Shown here piece after piece: positions 1 through 9,277 of a stretch of DNA of 64,000 nt (position 1 is the first letter of the stretch; every line of letters starts with the position of its first letter). Made by a program: the position numbers and the translations under genes. Location of the stretch: assembly GCF_015751765.1 (NCBI RefSeq), contig NZ_JADOTX010000001.1, forward strand, positions 2,418,001-2,482,000, read 5' to 3'. Source of the stretch: Micromonospora ureilytica (GTDB lineage: Bacteria > Actinomycetota > Actinomycetes > Mycobacteriales > Micromonosporaceae). The notes under the pieces are model-generated. The model made no database searches, was not told where the DNA came from, and saw only the letters and a program-made list of their open reading frames with translations.

Positions 1-599
1 AGGTCTACGGCTCGATCGACGAGGGCTCCTGGACCGAGACCTGGCCCCTCGCCCCCAACTCGCCGTACTCGGCGTCCAAGGCCGGCTCCGACCTGCTCGC
101 GCTGTCGTACCACCGCACCCACGGCATGGACGTGGTCGTCACCCGCTGCTCCAACAACTACGGCCCGTACCAGTTCCCCGAGAAGGTCATCCCGCTGTTC
201 GTCACCAACCTCCTCGACGGTGGCACCGTGCCCCTCTACGGCGACGGCGGCAACATCCGCGACTGGCTGCACGTGCACGACCACTGCCGCGGCATCGCCC
301 TCGTCCAGCAGAAGGGCCGCGCCGGCGAGGTCTACAACATCGGTGGCGGCACCGAGTTGACCAACAAGGAACTCACCGGTCTGCTCCTGGACGCCTGCGG
401 CGCCGGGTGGGACCGGGTCGTCCCGGTCACCGACCGCAAGGGCCACGACCGGCGGTACTCCCTCGACATCACCAAGATCAGCGAAGAGCTCGGCTACCAC
501 CCCAGCATCACCCTGGACCAGGGCCTCGCCGACACCGTCCGCTGGTACCGGGACAACCGCAGCTGGTGGGAACCCCTCAAGTCCGCGCCGACCGCATGA
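1..599 (+). CDS. rmlB: dTDP-glucose 4,6-dehydratase, C-terminal part (5' end outside window)
   Basis: The open frame enters from the left edge (first complete codon at base 3), so the N-terminal NAD-binding half is missing. What remains is about 198 residues. It includes the short-chain dehydrogenase Tyr/Lys pair as YSASK (bases 66-80), then NNYGPYQFPEK and IRDWLHVHDHC, all typical of RmlB. The enzyme converts dTDP-glucose to dTDP-4-keto-6-deoxyglucose in the cytoplasm, the second step to dTDP-L-rhamnose. The stop overlaps the rmlD start (ATGA), so the two are one operon with translational coupling. rmlA and rmlC are not visible here and may lie upstream. Confidence 0.95.
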   Translation, partial: VYGSIDEGSWTETWPLAPNSPYSASKAGSDLLALSYHRTHGMDVVVTRCSNNYGPYQFPEKVIPLFVTNLLDGGTVPLYGDGGNIRDWLHVHDHCRGIALVQQKGRAGEVYNIGGGTELTNKELTGLLLDACGAGWDRVVPVTDRKGHDRRYSLDITKISEELGYHPSITLDQGLADTVRWYRDNRSWWEPLKSAPTA

Positions 600-1483
600 C
601 CCGACTCCTCGTCACCGGCGCGGGCGGGATGCTCGGCCGGGACCTGGTCACCGTGCTGAGGACACGGCCCGACCTCAAGGTGACCGCCGCCACCCGCGCC
701 GACCTGGACGTCACCGACCGCGCGGCGGTGAGCGCCGCCGTCGCCGGGCACGACCTGGTGATCAACGCGGCCGCGTGGACCAACGTCGACGCCGCCGAGG
801 CCGACGAGGCCGCGGCGACCGCCGTCAACGGCGACGCCGTGGCCAACCTTGCCGCGGCGTGCGCCACCGACGGAACCCGGCTGATCCAGGTCTCCACCGA
901 CTACGTCCTCGCCGGCAACGCGGACACCCCCTACCCGGAGGACGCGCCCACCGCGCCGGTCAACGCCTACGGCCGCGGCAAGCTGGTCGGCGAGCAGGCC
1001 GTCGCGCGGCTGCTACCCGACACCGGGTACGTCGTACGCACCGCCTGGCTGTACGGCGCCCATGGCCCGAACTTCGTGGCCACCATGCTCCGACTGGCCG
1101 ACCAGCGCGAACACCTCGACGTGGTCGACGACCAGCACGGCCAGCCCACCTGGTCCCACGCGCTCGCCGAACGACTCGTCGCGCTCGCCGACGCGGCGCT
1201 GGCCGGTCACGCCGCGCCCGGCGTCTACCACGGCACCTGCGCCGGGCAGACGACCTGGTACGGGCTGGCCCGCGCCGCGTTCACGCTGGCCGGACTGGAC
1301 CCCGAGCGGATCCGACCCACCACCAGCGACCGGTATCCGCGTCCCGCCCCCCGGCCTGCGTACAGTGTGCTAGGGCACAGCCGCTGGGCAGCCGTGGGTC
1401 TGCCCCCGCTTCCGGACTGGCACAGCGCCCTGGTTGACGCGTTCCACTCCCCCGCTCCACCCGCCCCGTGGAAGGTCGCATGA
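596..1483 (+). CDS. rmlD: dTDP-4-dehydrorhamnose reductase
   Basis: 295 residues, the usual RmlD length. The N-terminus has the Rossmann glycine motif TGAGGMLG. STDYVLAG and the catalytic Tyr-Lys pair in NAYGRGK follow. It catalyses the last NADPH-dependent step to dTDP-L-rhamnose, the donor for cell-surface rhamnosyl groups. The ATG at 596 is chosen because it overlaps the rmlB stop (ATGA) and the protein starts right at the Rossmann strand; the frame is open further upstream but that part overlaps rmlB. Its own stop overlaps the next start at 1480. Confidence 0.95.
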   Translation: MTRLLVTGAGGMLGRDLVTVLRTRPDLKVTAATRADLDVTDRAAVSAAVAGHDLVINAAAWTNVDAAEADEAAATAVNGDAVANLAAACATDGTRLIQVSTDYVLAGNADTPYPEDAPTAPVNAYGRGKLVGEQAVARLLPDTGYVVRTAWLYGAHGPNFVATMLRLADQREHLDVVDDQHGQPTWSHALAERLVALADAALAGHAAPGVYHGTCAGQTTWYGLARAAFTLAGLDPERIRPTTSDRYPRPAPRPAYSVLGHSRWAAVGLPPLPDWHSALVDAFHSPAPPAPWKVA

Positions 1484-1851
1484 AGCTCACCCTCGTCACC
1501 GGCCTGACCGGCCTGCTGCTCCTCGGCACCATCGTCGAGCTGTTGCGCCGCCGTCAGCTGCGCGAGAAGTACGGCATGCTCTGGCTCGCCGTGCTGATCA
1601 TCGTGATTCCGCTGTCCCTGTTCCCCCGGCTGCTCGACAACGTCGCCGAACTCCTCGGTGTCGCCTCCGGTGTCAGCCTGGTGCTCTTCCTCGGCATCGT
1701 CTTCCTGCTGCTGGTGTGCGTGCACCTCAGCTGGGAGGTCAGCGCCCTCGAAGAAGAGACCCGCACCCTGGCCGAAGACTTCGCCCTGCTCCGCGCGGAG
1801 ATCAACGCGGACCGGGCGGCCCGTGACGAACTGGTGTCGACCGATGGTTAA
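1480..1851 (+). CDS. DUF2304 membrane protein
   Basis: 123 residues with three hydrophobic segments (about residues 3-20, 33-50 and 66-88), then an acidic, probably coiled-coil tail (about 88-115). This matches the DUF2304 family, which is commonly encoded next to a DPM1-like glycosyltransferase, exactly as here. It probably anchors or assists that transferase at the membrane; this is inferred from context, as the family has no settled biochemical role. Start ATG 1480 overlaps the rmlD stop; a GTG four codons upstream at 1468 is less likely. The stop overlaps the next start by 8 bp. Confidence 0.85.
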   Translation: MKLTLVTGLTGLLLLGTIVELLRRRQLREKYGMLWLAVLIIVIPLSLFPRLLDNVAELLGVASGVSLVLFLGIVFLLLVCVHLSWEVSALEEETRTLAEDFALLRAEINADRAARDELVSTDG

Positions 1852-2545
1852 CGGCAAGCGCACACTGATCATCATTCCGGCCCTCAACGAGTCGGGTTCC
1901 ATCGCCGACGTCGTCGGCGAGGTCCGCGGCGAGCTGCCCGGCGTCGACGTGCTCGTCGTCGACGACGGCTCCACCGACCGCACCGCCGCCGTCGCCGCCG
2001 CCGCCGGCGCGAAGGTCGCCAAACTGCCGTACAACCTCGGCGTCGGTGGGGCCATGCGCCTCGGTTACCGCTACGCCCGCGACCACGACTACGAGGTCGC
2101 CATCCAGATCGACGCCGACGGCCAGCACGACCCCCGGTACGTGCCGAAGCTCGTCGACCTCCTCGACGACAACGACCTCGTCATCGGCGCCCGCTTCGCC
2201 GGCGAGGGCGACTACATGGTCCGCGGCCCCCGCCGCTGGGCCATGGTGATGCTCTCCGCCGTGCTGTCCCGGGTCGCCCACACCAAGCTCACCGACACCA
2301 CGTCCGGTTTCCGGGCCGCCAACCGGCGGGTCATCGAAATGTTCGCCACCTGGTACCCGGCCGAGTACCTCGGCGACACGGTGGAGACCCTGGTACACAC
2401 CGCCCGCCGGGGCTACCGCATCCGGCAGGTGCCGGTCGCCATGCGCAAGCGGATGGCCGGCACACCCAGCCACTCCCCCGCCCGGGCGATGATCTACCTC
2501 GGCCGCGCGTTCGCCGTCCTCACGCTGGCGCTCATTCGCCGGTGA
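1844..2545 (+). CDS. Family-2 glycosyltransferase, polyprenyl-phosphate sugar synthase type
   Basis: 233 residues. The GT-A fold is clear: IIIPALNESGSI at the start, VVDDGSTDRT for nucleotide binding and QIDADGQHDP holding the DxD metal motif. This resembles DPM1-like enzymes that load a sugar onto a lipid phosphate at the inner face of the membrane. No membrane segment is evident, so the preceding DUF2304 protein may provide membrane attachment. ATG 1844 lies 8 bp inside the upstream gene. An in-frame extension upstream to 1658 only shadows the DUF2304 gene. The stop overlaps the flippase start. Confidence 0.9.
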   Translation: MVNGKRTLIIIPALNESGSIADVVGEVRGELPGVDVLVVDDGSTDRTAAVAAAAGAKVAKLPYNLGVGGAMRLGYRYARDHDYEVAIQIDADGQHDPRYVPKLVDLLDDNDLVIGARFAGEGDYMVRGPRRWAMVMLSAVLSRVAHTKLTDTTSGFRAANRRVIEMFATWYPAEYLGDTVETLVHTARRGYRIRQVPVAMRKRMAGTPSHSPARAMIYLGRAFAVLTLALIRR

Positions 2546-3855
2546 TCCAACGCCTGCTACGCCTGATCCCGCCCGGCACCATCGCTGTTGGTGCCGGGCT
2601 GGGCCTTCTTGGCCTCGCCTCCTACGTCCACCTCGCGGTCGCCGGCCACAGCCTCAGCAAGGCCGACTACTCGTCCCTGTCGGTGCTCTGGTCGATCGTG
2701 TTCACCCTCGGCATCGGCGTGTTCATGCCGATCGAGCAGGAGGTCGCCCGGGTCGTCGCCGCCCGGCACAGCCAGGGGCTGCCCCCGGGCCCGGTGCTGG
2801 CCCGCGGCGTCACCGTCGCCGCCGTGCTGCTCGCCGTGCTGGTGTTGGCAGTCACCATCGGTCGTCAGCCGCTCGCCGACAAGCTCTTCGCCGGTGACGG
2901 CAACCTGGTCACCGTGCTGATCGGCGCACTCGCCGCGATGGCCGTCGCCTACGCCACCCGCGGTGTCCTCTCCGGCCTGCAACTGTTCCCCTGGTACGGC
3001 ACCCAACTCGGGATCGACGGCGGCCTGCGCATCATCATGGTGGCCCTCCTCGGGCTGGCCGGAGTGACCTCCCCCGTCTGGTACGGGCTGGTGCTCGTCG
3101 CCGCCCCACTGGTCAGCGTCCTGCTCACCCTGCCGCCGGTGCTACGCGTCATCGGTGCAGGCCCGCCGGTCGCCTGGGCCACCCTGCTGCGCGGCCTCGG
3201 CCTGCTCACCGCCTCCAGCCTGCTCTCCCAGGTCGTGGTGAACATCGGCGTGATCAACGTGCAGCTGCTCGCCCCCGCCGACGCGGCGGCCGCCGGCGCG
3301 CTGCTCTCCGCCCTCGTGCTGGTCCGCATCCCCCTGTTCGTCTTCGGCTCCCTCCAGGCGTCACTGCTGCCCGGCCTGGCCACCACCGCCACCACCGGCG
3401 ACCAGGCCGGCTTCCACAGCCTGCTGCGGCGGGCGCTCGGCATCGTCACCGCGCTCGGCCTCACCGGAGCCCTCGGCGCCGTGCTGCTCGGCCCGTGGCT
3501 GGTCGGCACACTCTTCGACGCACCAGGCGTTCTCGGCCACGGCGACTTCGCCTGGTTGGCGGCCGCCACGCTCGCCTACCTGTGGGCGATGGTGCTCGGC
3601 CAGGCCCTGCTCGCCCTCGACCGGCACCGCGCCCAGGCCCTCGCCTGGACCGTCGGCGTCGCCGCCCTGATCGCCGTGACGCTGACCCCGGCTCCGGTCA
3701 CCCTGCGAGTCGAGTTGGCGTACACCATCGGCTCCGTCATCGTCGCCGCCACCATGGCGACACTGCTGCTACGCGGCGGCGTCCACCGACCCACCACCCC
3801 CACCCGGCCGATCGCCGAGGCCGTCGCCCCTGCCACATCCGGAGGCCTCCGATGA
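2542..3855 (+). CDS. Polysaccharide flippase-like multispanning membrane protein
   Basis: 437 residues, almost entirely hydrophobic with roughly 12 membrane segments. It lies between two glycosyltransferases. Composition and arrangement fit the MATE/Wzx-like superfamily that moves lipid-linked sugars across the membrane, but no diagnostic motif confirms the substrate. It starts with GTG 2542, which overlaps the preceding stop by 4 bp. The stop TGA at 3853-3855 overlaps the next ATG. Alternative: another polyisoprenylated-saccharide membrane protein of the same superfamily. Confidence 0.7.
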   Translation: MIQRLLRLIPPGTIAVGAGLGLLGLASYVHLAVAGHSLSKADYSSLSVLWSIVFTLGIGVFMPIEQEVARVVAARHSQGLPPGPVLARGVTVAAVLLAVLVLAVTIGRQPLADKLFAGDGNLVTVLIGALAAMAVAYATRGVLSGLQLFPWYGTQLGIDGGLRIIMVALLGLAGVTSPVWYGLVLVAAPLVSVLLTLPPVLRVIGAGPPVAWATLLRGLGLLTASSLLSQVVVNIGVINVQLLAPADAAAAGALLSALVLVRIPLFVFGSLQASLLPGLATTATTGDQAGFHSLLRRALGIVTALGLTGALGAVLLGPWLVGTLFDAPGVLGHGDFAWLAAATLAYLWAMVLGQALLALDRHRAQALAWTVGVAALIAVTLTPAPVTLRVELAYTIGSVIVAATMATLLLRGGVHRPTTPTRPIAEAVAPATSGGLR

Positions 3856-4880
3856 CCCGCCCACAGGTGACCGCCGTCATGCTCGCCTACGGCGCCGAGC
3901 CGTACCTGGTCAACGCCGCCCGAGCGGTCCTGGCCAGCACCGACGTCGACATCGAGCTCGTCGTCGTCGACAACGGTTGCACCGGCGACGGCATCGACAT
4001 CGTCAAGGGCTTCCCCCAGGTCCGGGTGGTCCGCCCCGAACAGAACACCGGCTACTCCGGCGGCTGCCGGATCGGCGCCGCCGAGGCCACCGGAGACTGG
4101 CTCGCCTTCGTCAACTCCGACGCCGTCGTCGCCCCCGACGCCATCGCCAAGACGGTGGCGGTCGCCGCCGAACCGGGCGTCGGTGCCGCCATGGCCTCCA
4201 TCCGGCTCGCCGACACTCCCGAGCTGATCAACACCTCCGGCAACCCACTGCACTTCACCGGGCTGTCCTGGGCCGGCGGCAACGGCGAGCCGGCCACCGC
4301 CCACGCCGTACGCAGCAGGGTGCCGTCGCTCAGCGGCTGCTGCTTCGTGATCAGCCGCCAGCGTTGGCAGGAACTCGACGGCTTCGCCGCCGAGTACTTC
4401 GCCTACCACGAGGACACCGAGCTGAGCCTGCGGCTCTGGCAACGCGGCCTGCGCCTGGAGTACGTACCCGACGCCGTCGTGCGCCACCACTACGAGTTCT
4501 CCCGCAACGACCTCAAGCTCTACCTGGTGGAACGCAACCGGCTGGTCACCCTGCTCACGGCGTACCAGACCCGGACGCTGGTGGTGCTCGCCCCGATGCT
4601 GCTGCTCACCGAAGCCGCCATGCTCGCCGCCGCGCTCGCCGGCGGTTGGACCCGGCAGAAGACCCGCGGCTGGGGTTGGCTGTGGCGCAACCGGTCCTGG
4701 GTCGGCGCCCGCCGCCGTCAACTCCAGGCCGAACGCACAGTGCCCGACGGGGTGATCGCCGAGCTGATGACCGCCCGGGTCGCCCCCTCGAACGTCGACT
4801 CGCCGCCCGGCATGGGCGTGTTCAACGCCGTCGCCGCCGGCTACTGGGCCCTCGCGCGGCCCCTGCTCCAGCGCCGCTGA
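3852..4880 (+). CDS. Family-2 glycosyltransferase, rhamnosyltransferase-like
   Basis: 342 residues. The GT-A core has VTAVMLAYGAEPYL, VVVDNGCTGDG, NTGYSGGCRIGA and LAFVNSDAVV; the NSDA segment takes the DxD place. The ED motif of the acceptor site is in AYHEDTELSLRLW. These are the marks of the WbbL/RfbF-like rhamnosyltransferase group. A hydrophobic stretch near residues 235-262 may attach it to the membrane. Last gene of the operon that begins with rmlB, so dTDP-rhamnose is a plausible donor (inference). ATG 3852 overlaps the flippase stop and has GGAGG just upstream. Confidence 0.88.
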   Translation: MTRPQVTAVMLAYGAEPYLVNAARAVLASTDVDIELVVVDNGCTGDGIDIVKGFPQVRVVRPEQNTGYSGGCRIGAAEATGDWLAFVNSDAVVAPDAIAKTVAVAAEPGVGAAMASIRLADTPELINTSGNPLHFTGLSWAGGNGEPATAHAVRSRVPSLSGCCFVISRQRWQELDGFAAEYFAYHEDTELSLRLWQRGLRLEYVPDAVVRHHYEFSRNDLKLYLVERNRLVTLLTAYQTRTLVVLAPMLLLTEAAMLAAALAGGWTRQKTRGWGWLWRNRSWVGARRRQLQAERTVPDGVIAELMTARVAPSNVDSPPGMGVFNAVAAGYWALARPLLQRR

Positions 4881-4902
4881 CCCCCCGACAGACAACAGCG
4901 GC

Positions 4903-4924
4903 GGGGCCCGCGCGTGCGGGCCCC
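4903..4924. terminator. Hairpin between convergent rhamnan operon and prcA
   Basis: GGGGCCCGC and its complement GCGGGCCCC face each other across a short loop, between the 4880 stop and the prcA stop at 4946. There is no strong T run, as is usual for high-GC actinobacteria. The position suggests a bidirectional terminator. Confidence 0.7.
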
Positions 4925-4945
4925 GGGCGCTGTCTCGTCACCTGA

Positions 4946-5767
4946 TCAGCTGTCGGGTTGACCCGGCCGGTCCTCCAGGTCAGCGGAACCCGCGGAGCTG
5001 GTCGGCTTGCCGGCATCCCCGGTCGGCACGCTCGGCGTGTCCGGCCGGTCGCTGGTCGGCGGCGCCGACTCCCCGTCCAACAGCGCGGTCAGCGCAGCCC
5101 CGGTGATCCGCCGGAACGTCCGGCCGACCCGCTGCCGGTCCAGCACCGCCACCTCGAGCTGGTTCGCGGCGATCGTCCGGGCGGCGCCACCCTCACCACC
5201 GACAGTGCTCAGTGCCTGCACCGCGACCTGGACCGCCTCCCCGAGCGACATGTCCGGCCGGTGGTTGGACTTCAGCACACCGGTGATGGCCTCAGCCTGA
5301 CCACCCATCGCCATCCGCCCAGGCTCGTCGTTGACCGAACCGTCGTAGGTGAGCCGGTACAGCTCGTCGTCAGCGGCAGTGGCCCCGACCTCCGCCACAC
5401 AGATCTCCACCTCGAACGGCTTCGACTGCTCGGTGAAGATCGCGCCAAGGGTCTGCGCGAACGCGTTGGCCAGGGCCCGACCGGTGACGTCCCGTCGGTC
5501 GTAGCTGAGCCCGTTCAGGTCGGCCATCCGCACGCCGGCCCGCCGGAGGTTCTCGAACTCGTTGTAACGGCCGACCGCGGCGAAGCCGATCCGGTCGTAG
5601 ATCTCACTGACCTTGTGCAGGGCGCTGGAGAGGTTCTCCGCGACGAAGAGCACCCCGCCGGAGTAGCTCAGGACCACTGCGCTCCGCCCGCGAGCAATGC
5701 CCTTACGGGCCAACTCGGAGCGGTCACGCATGATCTGTTCGGGCGAGGCGTAGAACTGCATGGCCAC
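4946..5767 (-). CDS. prcA: 20S proteasome alpha subunit
   Basis: 273 residues. The N-terminus [20 protein letters not shown] is the gating segment of bacterial alpha subunits, followed by the Ntn-hydrolase fold ([37 protein letters not shown]). The last 45 residues are a Pro/Ser/Asp-rich, probably disordered tail. Seven copies form each outer ring that gates access to the PrcB chamber and docks the ARC ATPase. It lies 64 bp downstream of prcB, same strand. It starts MAMQF at 5767; an in-frame ATG two codons later (5761, MQF) is an equally likely start. pafA, often next in other actinobacteria, is not downstream here. Confidence 0.97.
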   Translation of the reverse strand: MAMQFYASPEQIMRDRSELARKGIARGRSAVVLSYSGGVLFVAENLSSALHKVSEIYDRIGFAAVGRYNEFENLRRAGVRMADLNGLSYDRRDVTGRALANAFAQTLGAIFTEQSKPFEVEICVAEVGATAADDELYRLTYDGSVNDEPGRMAMGGQAEAITGVLKSNHRPDMSLGEAVQVAVQALSTVGGEGGAARTIAANQLEVAVLDRQRVGRTFRRITGAALTALLDGESAPPTSDRPDTPSVPTGDAGKPTSSAGSADLEDRPGQPDS

Positions 5768-5831
5768 GGCGGCGGTTCTCCTAACGGCGCTGTGCTGACG
5801 ACTGCTGGCTGGTGGGGGTGGTCGGGCGGAA

Positions 5832-6671
5832 CTAACCGCCCGGGTTTTCCATCCGGCCGGCGACCACGCCCTCGGCGATCGTCGCCGTCTCGGCGTCGGT
5901 GAGCCGGTAGGTGCCCTCGGCAGTCGCGGTCATCACCACGGGGTAGATCCGCCGGGTCAGGTCGGGCCCGCCGGTCGCGGTGTCGTCATCGGCCGCGTCG
6001 TAGAGCGCCTCGACCGCCAGCCGCGTCGCGTCCTCGACGGACAGCCCCACCCGGTACCGCTTCTTCAACGCGGACTTCGCGAACAACGACCCGGACCCGA
6101 TCGCGTCGTAGCCGGTCTCCTCGTACGGGCCACCGGTCACATCGAAGCTGAAGATCCGACCGGCCCGCGCCGGGTCGGCGGCGGCCAGGTCGAACCCGGC
6201 GAAGAGCGGCACCACTGCCAACCCCTGCATGGCCGCCCCCAGGTTGCCCCGGATCATCGAGGCCAACCGGTTGGCCTTACCGTCCAGCGAGAGCATCGCG
6301 CCCTCGATCTTCTCGTAGTGCTCCAACTCCACCTGGAACAGTCGCATCAGCTCGATGCCGATACCGGCGGTGCCCGCGATGCCGACCAGCGAGTACGCGT
6401 CGGCCGGATGCACCTTCTCGATGTCGCGCTGGGCGATCAGGTTGCCCATGGTGGCCCGCCGGTCACCCGCCATCACCACACCCTCGGCGGCCGCGATGGC
6501 CACGATGGTGGTCGCGTGCGGCGCCAGGTCGGCTGCCATGCCCGGCGGCAGCGGTCGCCGACCGGGCAACATCTCGGGGGCCACCCGACTCAGAAACGTC
6601 GTGAAAGAGGACGTCCCCGCGTTGGTGAAGACATCTGGTAGACGCCCGGATGGATCAAAGCCCGCTGCCAC
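5832..6671 (-). CDS. prcB: 20S proteasome beta subunit (catalytic), precursor
   Basis: 279 residues. A propeptide of 53 residues precedes the active-site Thr54 in [10 protein letters not shown]; autocleavage leaves Thr at the new N-terminus. [12 protein letters not shown] and [17 protein letters not shown] are typical of PrcB; the conserved Asp and Lys expected in this fold are in GDRRA and around IEKVH. Start GTG 6671 is supported by an AGAGGA ribosome site about 6 bp upstream. With that start the gene overlaps the 3' end of the endonuclease VII-like gene by 82 bp in another frame, so much of the propeptide is written over another coding sequence. Confidence 0.97.
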   Translation of the reverse strand: MAAGFDPSGRLPDVFTNAGTSSFTTFLSRVAPEMLPGRRPLPPGMAADLAPHATTIVAIAAAEGVVMAGDRRATMGNLIAQRDIEKVHPADAYSLVGIAGTAGIGIELMRLFQVELEHYEKIEGAMLSLDGKANRLASMIRGNLGAAMQGLAVVPLFAGFDLAAADPARAGRIFSFDVTGGPYEETGYDAIGSGSLFAKSALKKRYRVGLSVEDATRLAVEALYDAADDDTATGGPDLTRRIYPVVMTATAEGTYRLTDAETATIAEGVVAGRMENPGG

Positions 6672-7276
6672 GTGGTTCCTCTCAGGTACGTGATCGCCCT
6701 GGCCAGCCTCATGGGACTGTCACGGAACTGGCCAAGACCACCGTTGCAGTTGAAGCAGAGTATCCCGCGCACCCACCCGGTGCGATGATCGTGGTCCAGA
6801 TGTTGCGGGTCGGCACCGCCACAGACCGCGCAGACGCCGCCCTGCTCGGCCAGGAGCTCCTGAAACTCCTTCTCACCCACGCCGTACCGCTGCCGCAGGT
6901 GGTACTCGCGATTGCCTCCATAGAGGCGTTCTTTGGTCTCCCTGGTCTTCGTGTTGTGGCAGGGCTTGCAGTAAGTGGCATAACCGGAGGCATCCGCCCG
7001 GTTACGGGGAAAGGCATCGAACGGCTTGACCGCGTTGCAGGCCGGACAGAACCTGTGCCCCTCCGGCACGACACGACCTTCGCGCACCTCGCGGTCAAAC
7101 TTGGCTCTCACCCGACGCGCGTAACTCGCCTTGGATCGCTCGTTGAAGCAGAGCTTGCAGTAACTACCCCGACCGCCTGGCCGCTTGGAGCTCGCGCAGA
7201 ACTGATCGAGGGCCTTCCATTCGCTGCAATCTCGGCAACGGCGGAGTCCGTCTCGATCATCGTTCGTTCTAGGCAT
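6590..7276 (-). CDS. Endonuclease VII-like HNH nuclease with two extra zinc-ribbon units
   Basis: 228 residues. Three Cys4 clusters are visible: C14/C17 with C40/C43, C77/C80 with C103/C106, and C149/C152 with C174/C177. The last encloses LDHDHRTG (residues 160-167), the catalytic His-Asp-His core of the phage T4 endonuclease VII family, which cuts branched DNA. The first two clusters look like a duplicated module (CxxC...YCKxC). It lies 21 bp after pup and overlaps prcB by 82 bp, so it is co-transcribed with the proteasome. Its role there is unknown to me. The pup/nuclease junction (7261-7320) is only about 45% GC, well below the surroundings. Confidence 0.85.
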   Translation of the reverse strand: MPRTNDDRDGLRRCRDCSEWKALDQFCASSKRPGGRGSYCKLCFNERSKASYARRVRAKFDREVREGRVVPEGHRFCPACNAVKPFDAFPRNRADASGYATYCKPCHNTKTRETKERLYGGNREYHLRQRYGVGEKEFQELLAEQGGVCAVCGGADPQHLDHDHRTGWVRGILCFNCNGGLGQFRDSPMRLARAITYLRGTTWQRALIHPGVYQMSSPTRGRPLSRRF

Positions 7277-7297
7277 GTCCGAATTGACCTTATATGC

Positions 7298-7513
7298 TCA
7301 CTGACCTCCTTTTTGTACGTAGCCCCTCACAAATTCCTCTGCGTTTTCCTCGAGGACGGAGTCGATCTCGTCGAGGAGGTCGTCGACGTCCTCGGTGATC
7401 TCGGCGTGCCGCTCGGCCACCTCGGGGTTGGCCTCGGTGGTGACGTCCTCGATTTCCTCGCCCTGACGGGACTTGCCGGACTGCGACTGGCCGCCGCTGT
7501 CATGAGTGGCCAC
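7298..7513 (-). CDS. pup: Prokaryotic ubiquitin-like protein Pup
   Basis: 71 residues, highly acidic and predicted disordered with a helical C-terminal half, ending in GGQ. The terminal Gln must be deamidated to Glu by Dop before ligation to target lysines, and the enzyme for that is encoded just upstream. The C-terminal segment (VDDLLDEIDSVLEENAEEF) is the ARC-binding part. GTG 7513 is chosen because GGAGGAGG sits 5 bp before it; the frame stays open far upstream but that is antisense-like shadow of dop. Confidence 0.97.
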   Translation of the reverse strand: MATHDSGGQSQSGKSRQGEEIEDVTTEANPEVAERHAEITEDVDDLLDEIDSVLEENAEEFVRGYVQKGGQ

Positions 7514-7617
7514 TGCTGCCTCCTCCACGATCGTCTGCGATGAACTTACCTCGCGCGGGCGACGAAAAGCCCGCCGCGCGCCGGCTTGCGGCACACGACG
7601 GGCTGACGAATCCGGAA

Positions 7618-9135
7618 TCAGCCCCCGGTCAGTGTCTCCAACAGGTCCTTGGCGCTGGCGCAACGGTCGAACAGCGCCCCGACGTGCGCGCGGGTGCCCC
7701 GCTCCGGCTCCATCATCGGGACCCGGACCAGCGACTCCCGGCCCACGTCGAAGATCACCGAGTCCCAGCTCGCGGCGACCACCTCGGAGGCGTACTGGGC
7801 GAGGCAGCGACCGCGGAAGTAGGCCCGGGTGTCCTCCGGGGGCTCGGTCATCGCGGTGCGGGTCTCGTCGTCGGTGAGCAGCGTCTTCATCGCCCCCCGG
7901 CTGACCAGGCGGTGGTAGAGGCCCTTCTCCGGCCGGACGTCGGAGTACTGAAGATCGACGAGCTGGAGCTTGTGCGAGCCCCAACCGAGCTTCTCCCGCT
8001 CCCGGTAACCCTCCAGCAGCCGCAGCTTGGCCACCCAGTCCAGCTCGTCGGCGCAGAGCATCGGATCCCGTCCCAGCCGGTCCAGGACGCTCTCCCAGCG
8101 GTCGAGCACGTCGATGGTCTGCTCGTCGGCGTCGGTGCCGTACCTGTCGTCGACAAAGGACCGGACCCGCTCCAGGTAGGCCCATTGCAGGTCCAGTGCG
8201 GTGAGCCGGCGGCCGTCGCGCAGTCGCATGCGGTGCGTCAGGGAGGGGTCGTGGCTGACGGCGCGCAGCTCGCTGACCGGGTCGGCGATGCCGAGGTCGG
8301 CGCCGAGCACCTTCTCCTCGATCATGGTGAGGATCAGCGCGGTGGTGCCGACCTTGAGGTAGGTGGAGATCTCGGAAAGGTTGGCGTCGCCGATGATGAC
8401 GTGCAGCCGGCGGTACTTGTCGGCGTCGGCGTGCGGCTCGTCGCGAGTGTTGATGATCGGGCGCTTGAGGGTGGTCTCCAGCCCCACCTCGACCTCGAAG
8501 AAGTCGGCGCGTTGGGAGATCTGGAAACCGCTCTGGCCGCCGTCCTGGCCGATGCCGACCCGGCCGGCGCCGCAGACGATCTGCCGGGTGACGAAGAACG
8601 GCGTCAGGTACGCCACGATGTCGGCGAACGGCGTCTGCCGGCGCATCAGATAGTTTTCGTGGGCGCCGTAGCTGGCGCCCTTGTTGTCGGTGTTGTTCTT
8701 GTAAAGGTGGATCGGCTGGGTGCCCGGGATGGTGGCGGCCCGGCGGGACGCCTCGGCCATCACCCGCTCGCCGGCCTTGTCCCAGCGCACGATGTCCCGG
8801 GGGGTGGTGACCTCCGGGGTGGAGTATTCGGGGTGGGCGTGGTCGACGTAGAGGCGTGCGCCGTTGGTGAGTATCACGTTGGCCAGGCCGAGGTCTTCGT
8901 CCGCGAGGGCCTCGGCGGGGTCGTACGCGGCACCGGAGTAGGTAAAGCCGCGGGCGTCGCGCAGCGGCGACTCTTCCTCGTAGTCCCACCGTGCCCGGCC
9001 GCCCCGGTTGAGCTCCGGACGTGCCCCGTAGGCGTTCACCACCTGCGATGAGGTGACCATCGGGTTGGCTCCGGCCTGCCCGGGCACGGAGATGCCGTAC
9101 TCGACCTCGGTGCCCATGATTCGCCGTACGCTCAT
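7618..9135 (-). CDS. dop: Pup deamidase/depupylase Dop
   Basis: 505 residues, glutamine-synthetase-like fold. It starts [16 protein letters not shown], the standard beginning of Dop/PafA proteins with the ATP/Mg-binding Glu residues. The segment [20 protein letters not shown] and the extra internal loop support Dop rather than PafA. It deamidates the C-terminal Gln of Pup and can remove Pup from substrates. ATG 9135 is preferred; upstream in-frame codons add an unlikely Arg/Gly-rich leader. pup follows after 104 bp on the same strand. No PafA ligase gene is in this window. Confidence 0.93.
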   Translation of the reverse strand: MSVRRIMGTEVEYGISVPGQAGANPMVTSSQVVNAYGARPELNRGGRARWDYEEESPLRDARGFTYSGAAYDPAEALADEDLGLANVILTNGARLYVDHAHPEYSTPEVTTPRDIVRWDKAGERVMAEASRRAATIPGTQPIHLYKNNTDNKGASYGAHENYLMRRQTPFADIVAYLTPFFVTRQIVCGAGRVGIGQDGGQSGFQISQRADFFEVEVGLETTLKRPIINTRDEPHADADKYRRLHVIIGDANLSEISTYLKVGTTALILTMIEEKVLGADLGIADPVSELRAVSHDPSLTHRMRLRDGRRLTALDLQWAYLERVRSFVDDRYGTDADEQTIDVLDRWESVLDRLGRDPMLCADELDWVAKLRLLEGYREREKLGWGSHKLQLVDLQYSDVRPEKGLYHRLVSRGAMKTLLTDDETRTAMTEPPEDTRAYFRGRCLAQYASEVVAASWDSVIFDVGRESLVRVPMMEPERGTRAHVGALFDRCASAKDLLETLTGG

Positions 9136-9277
9136 GCCGCGCCCCGCTTCAGCTCGCTGACGTACCGGTCGACGCCCACCGCCGGCCGGCGCGTTACCGC
9201 TCGATCGGCCCTGCATCCCAGCCTAGTCCGAATTCGACAGCAACGCCCGCACCGGGCGTGGTCGGCCGGTCGGCCGA

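Noticed and set aside
6650..7543. 297-codon + frame opposite the nuclease gene
   Set aside because: The - strand nuclease has a complete zinc and HNH pattern; the + strand product has none.
7618..9135. PafA instead of Dop
   Set aside because: PafA and Dop share the glutamine-synthetase fold, but the long insertion loop with [16 protein letters not shown] and position directly upstream of pup favour Dop.
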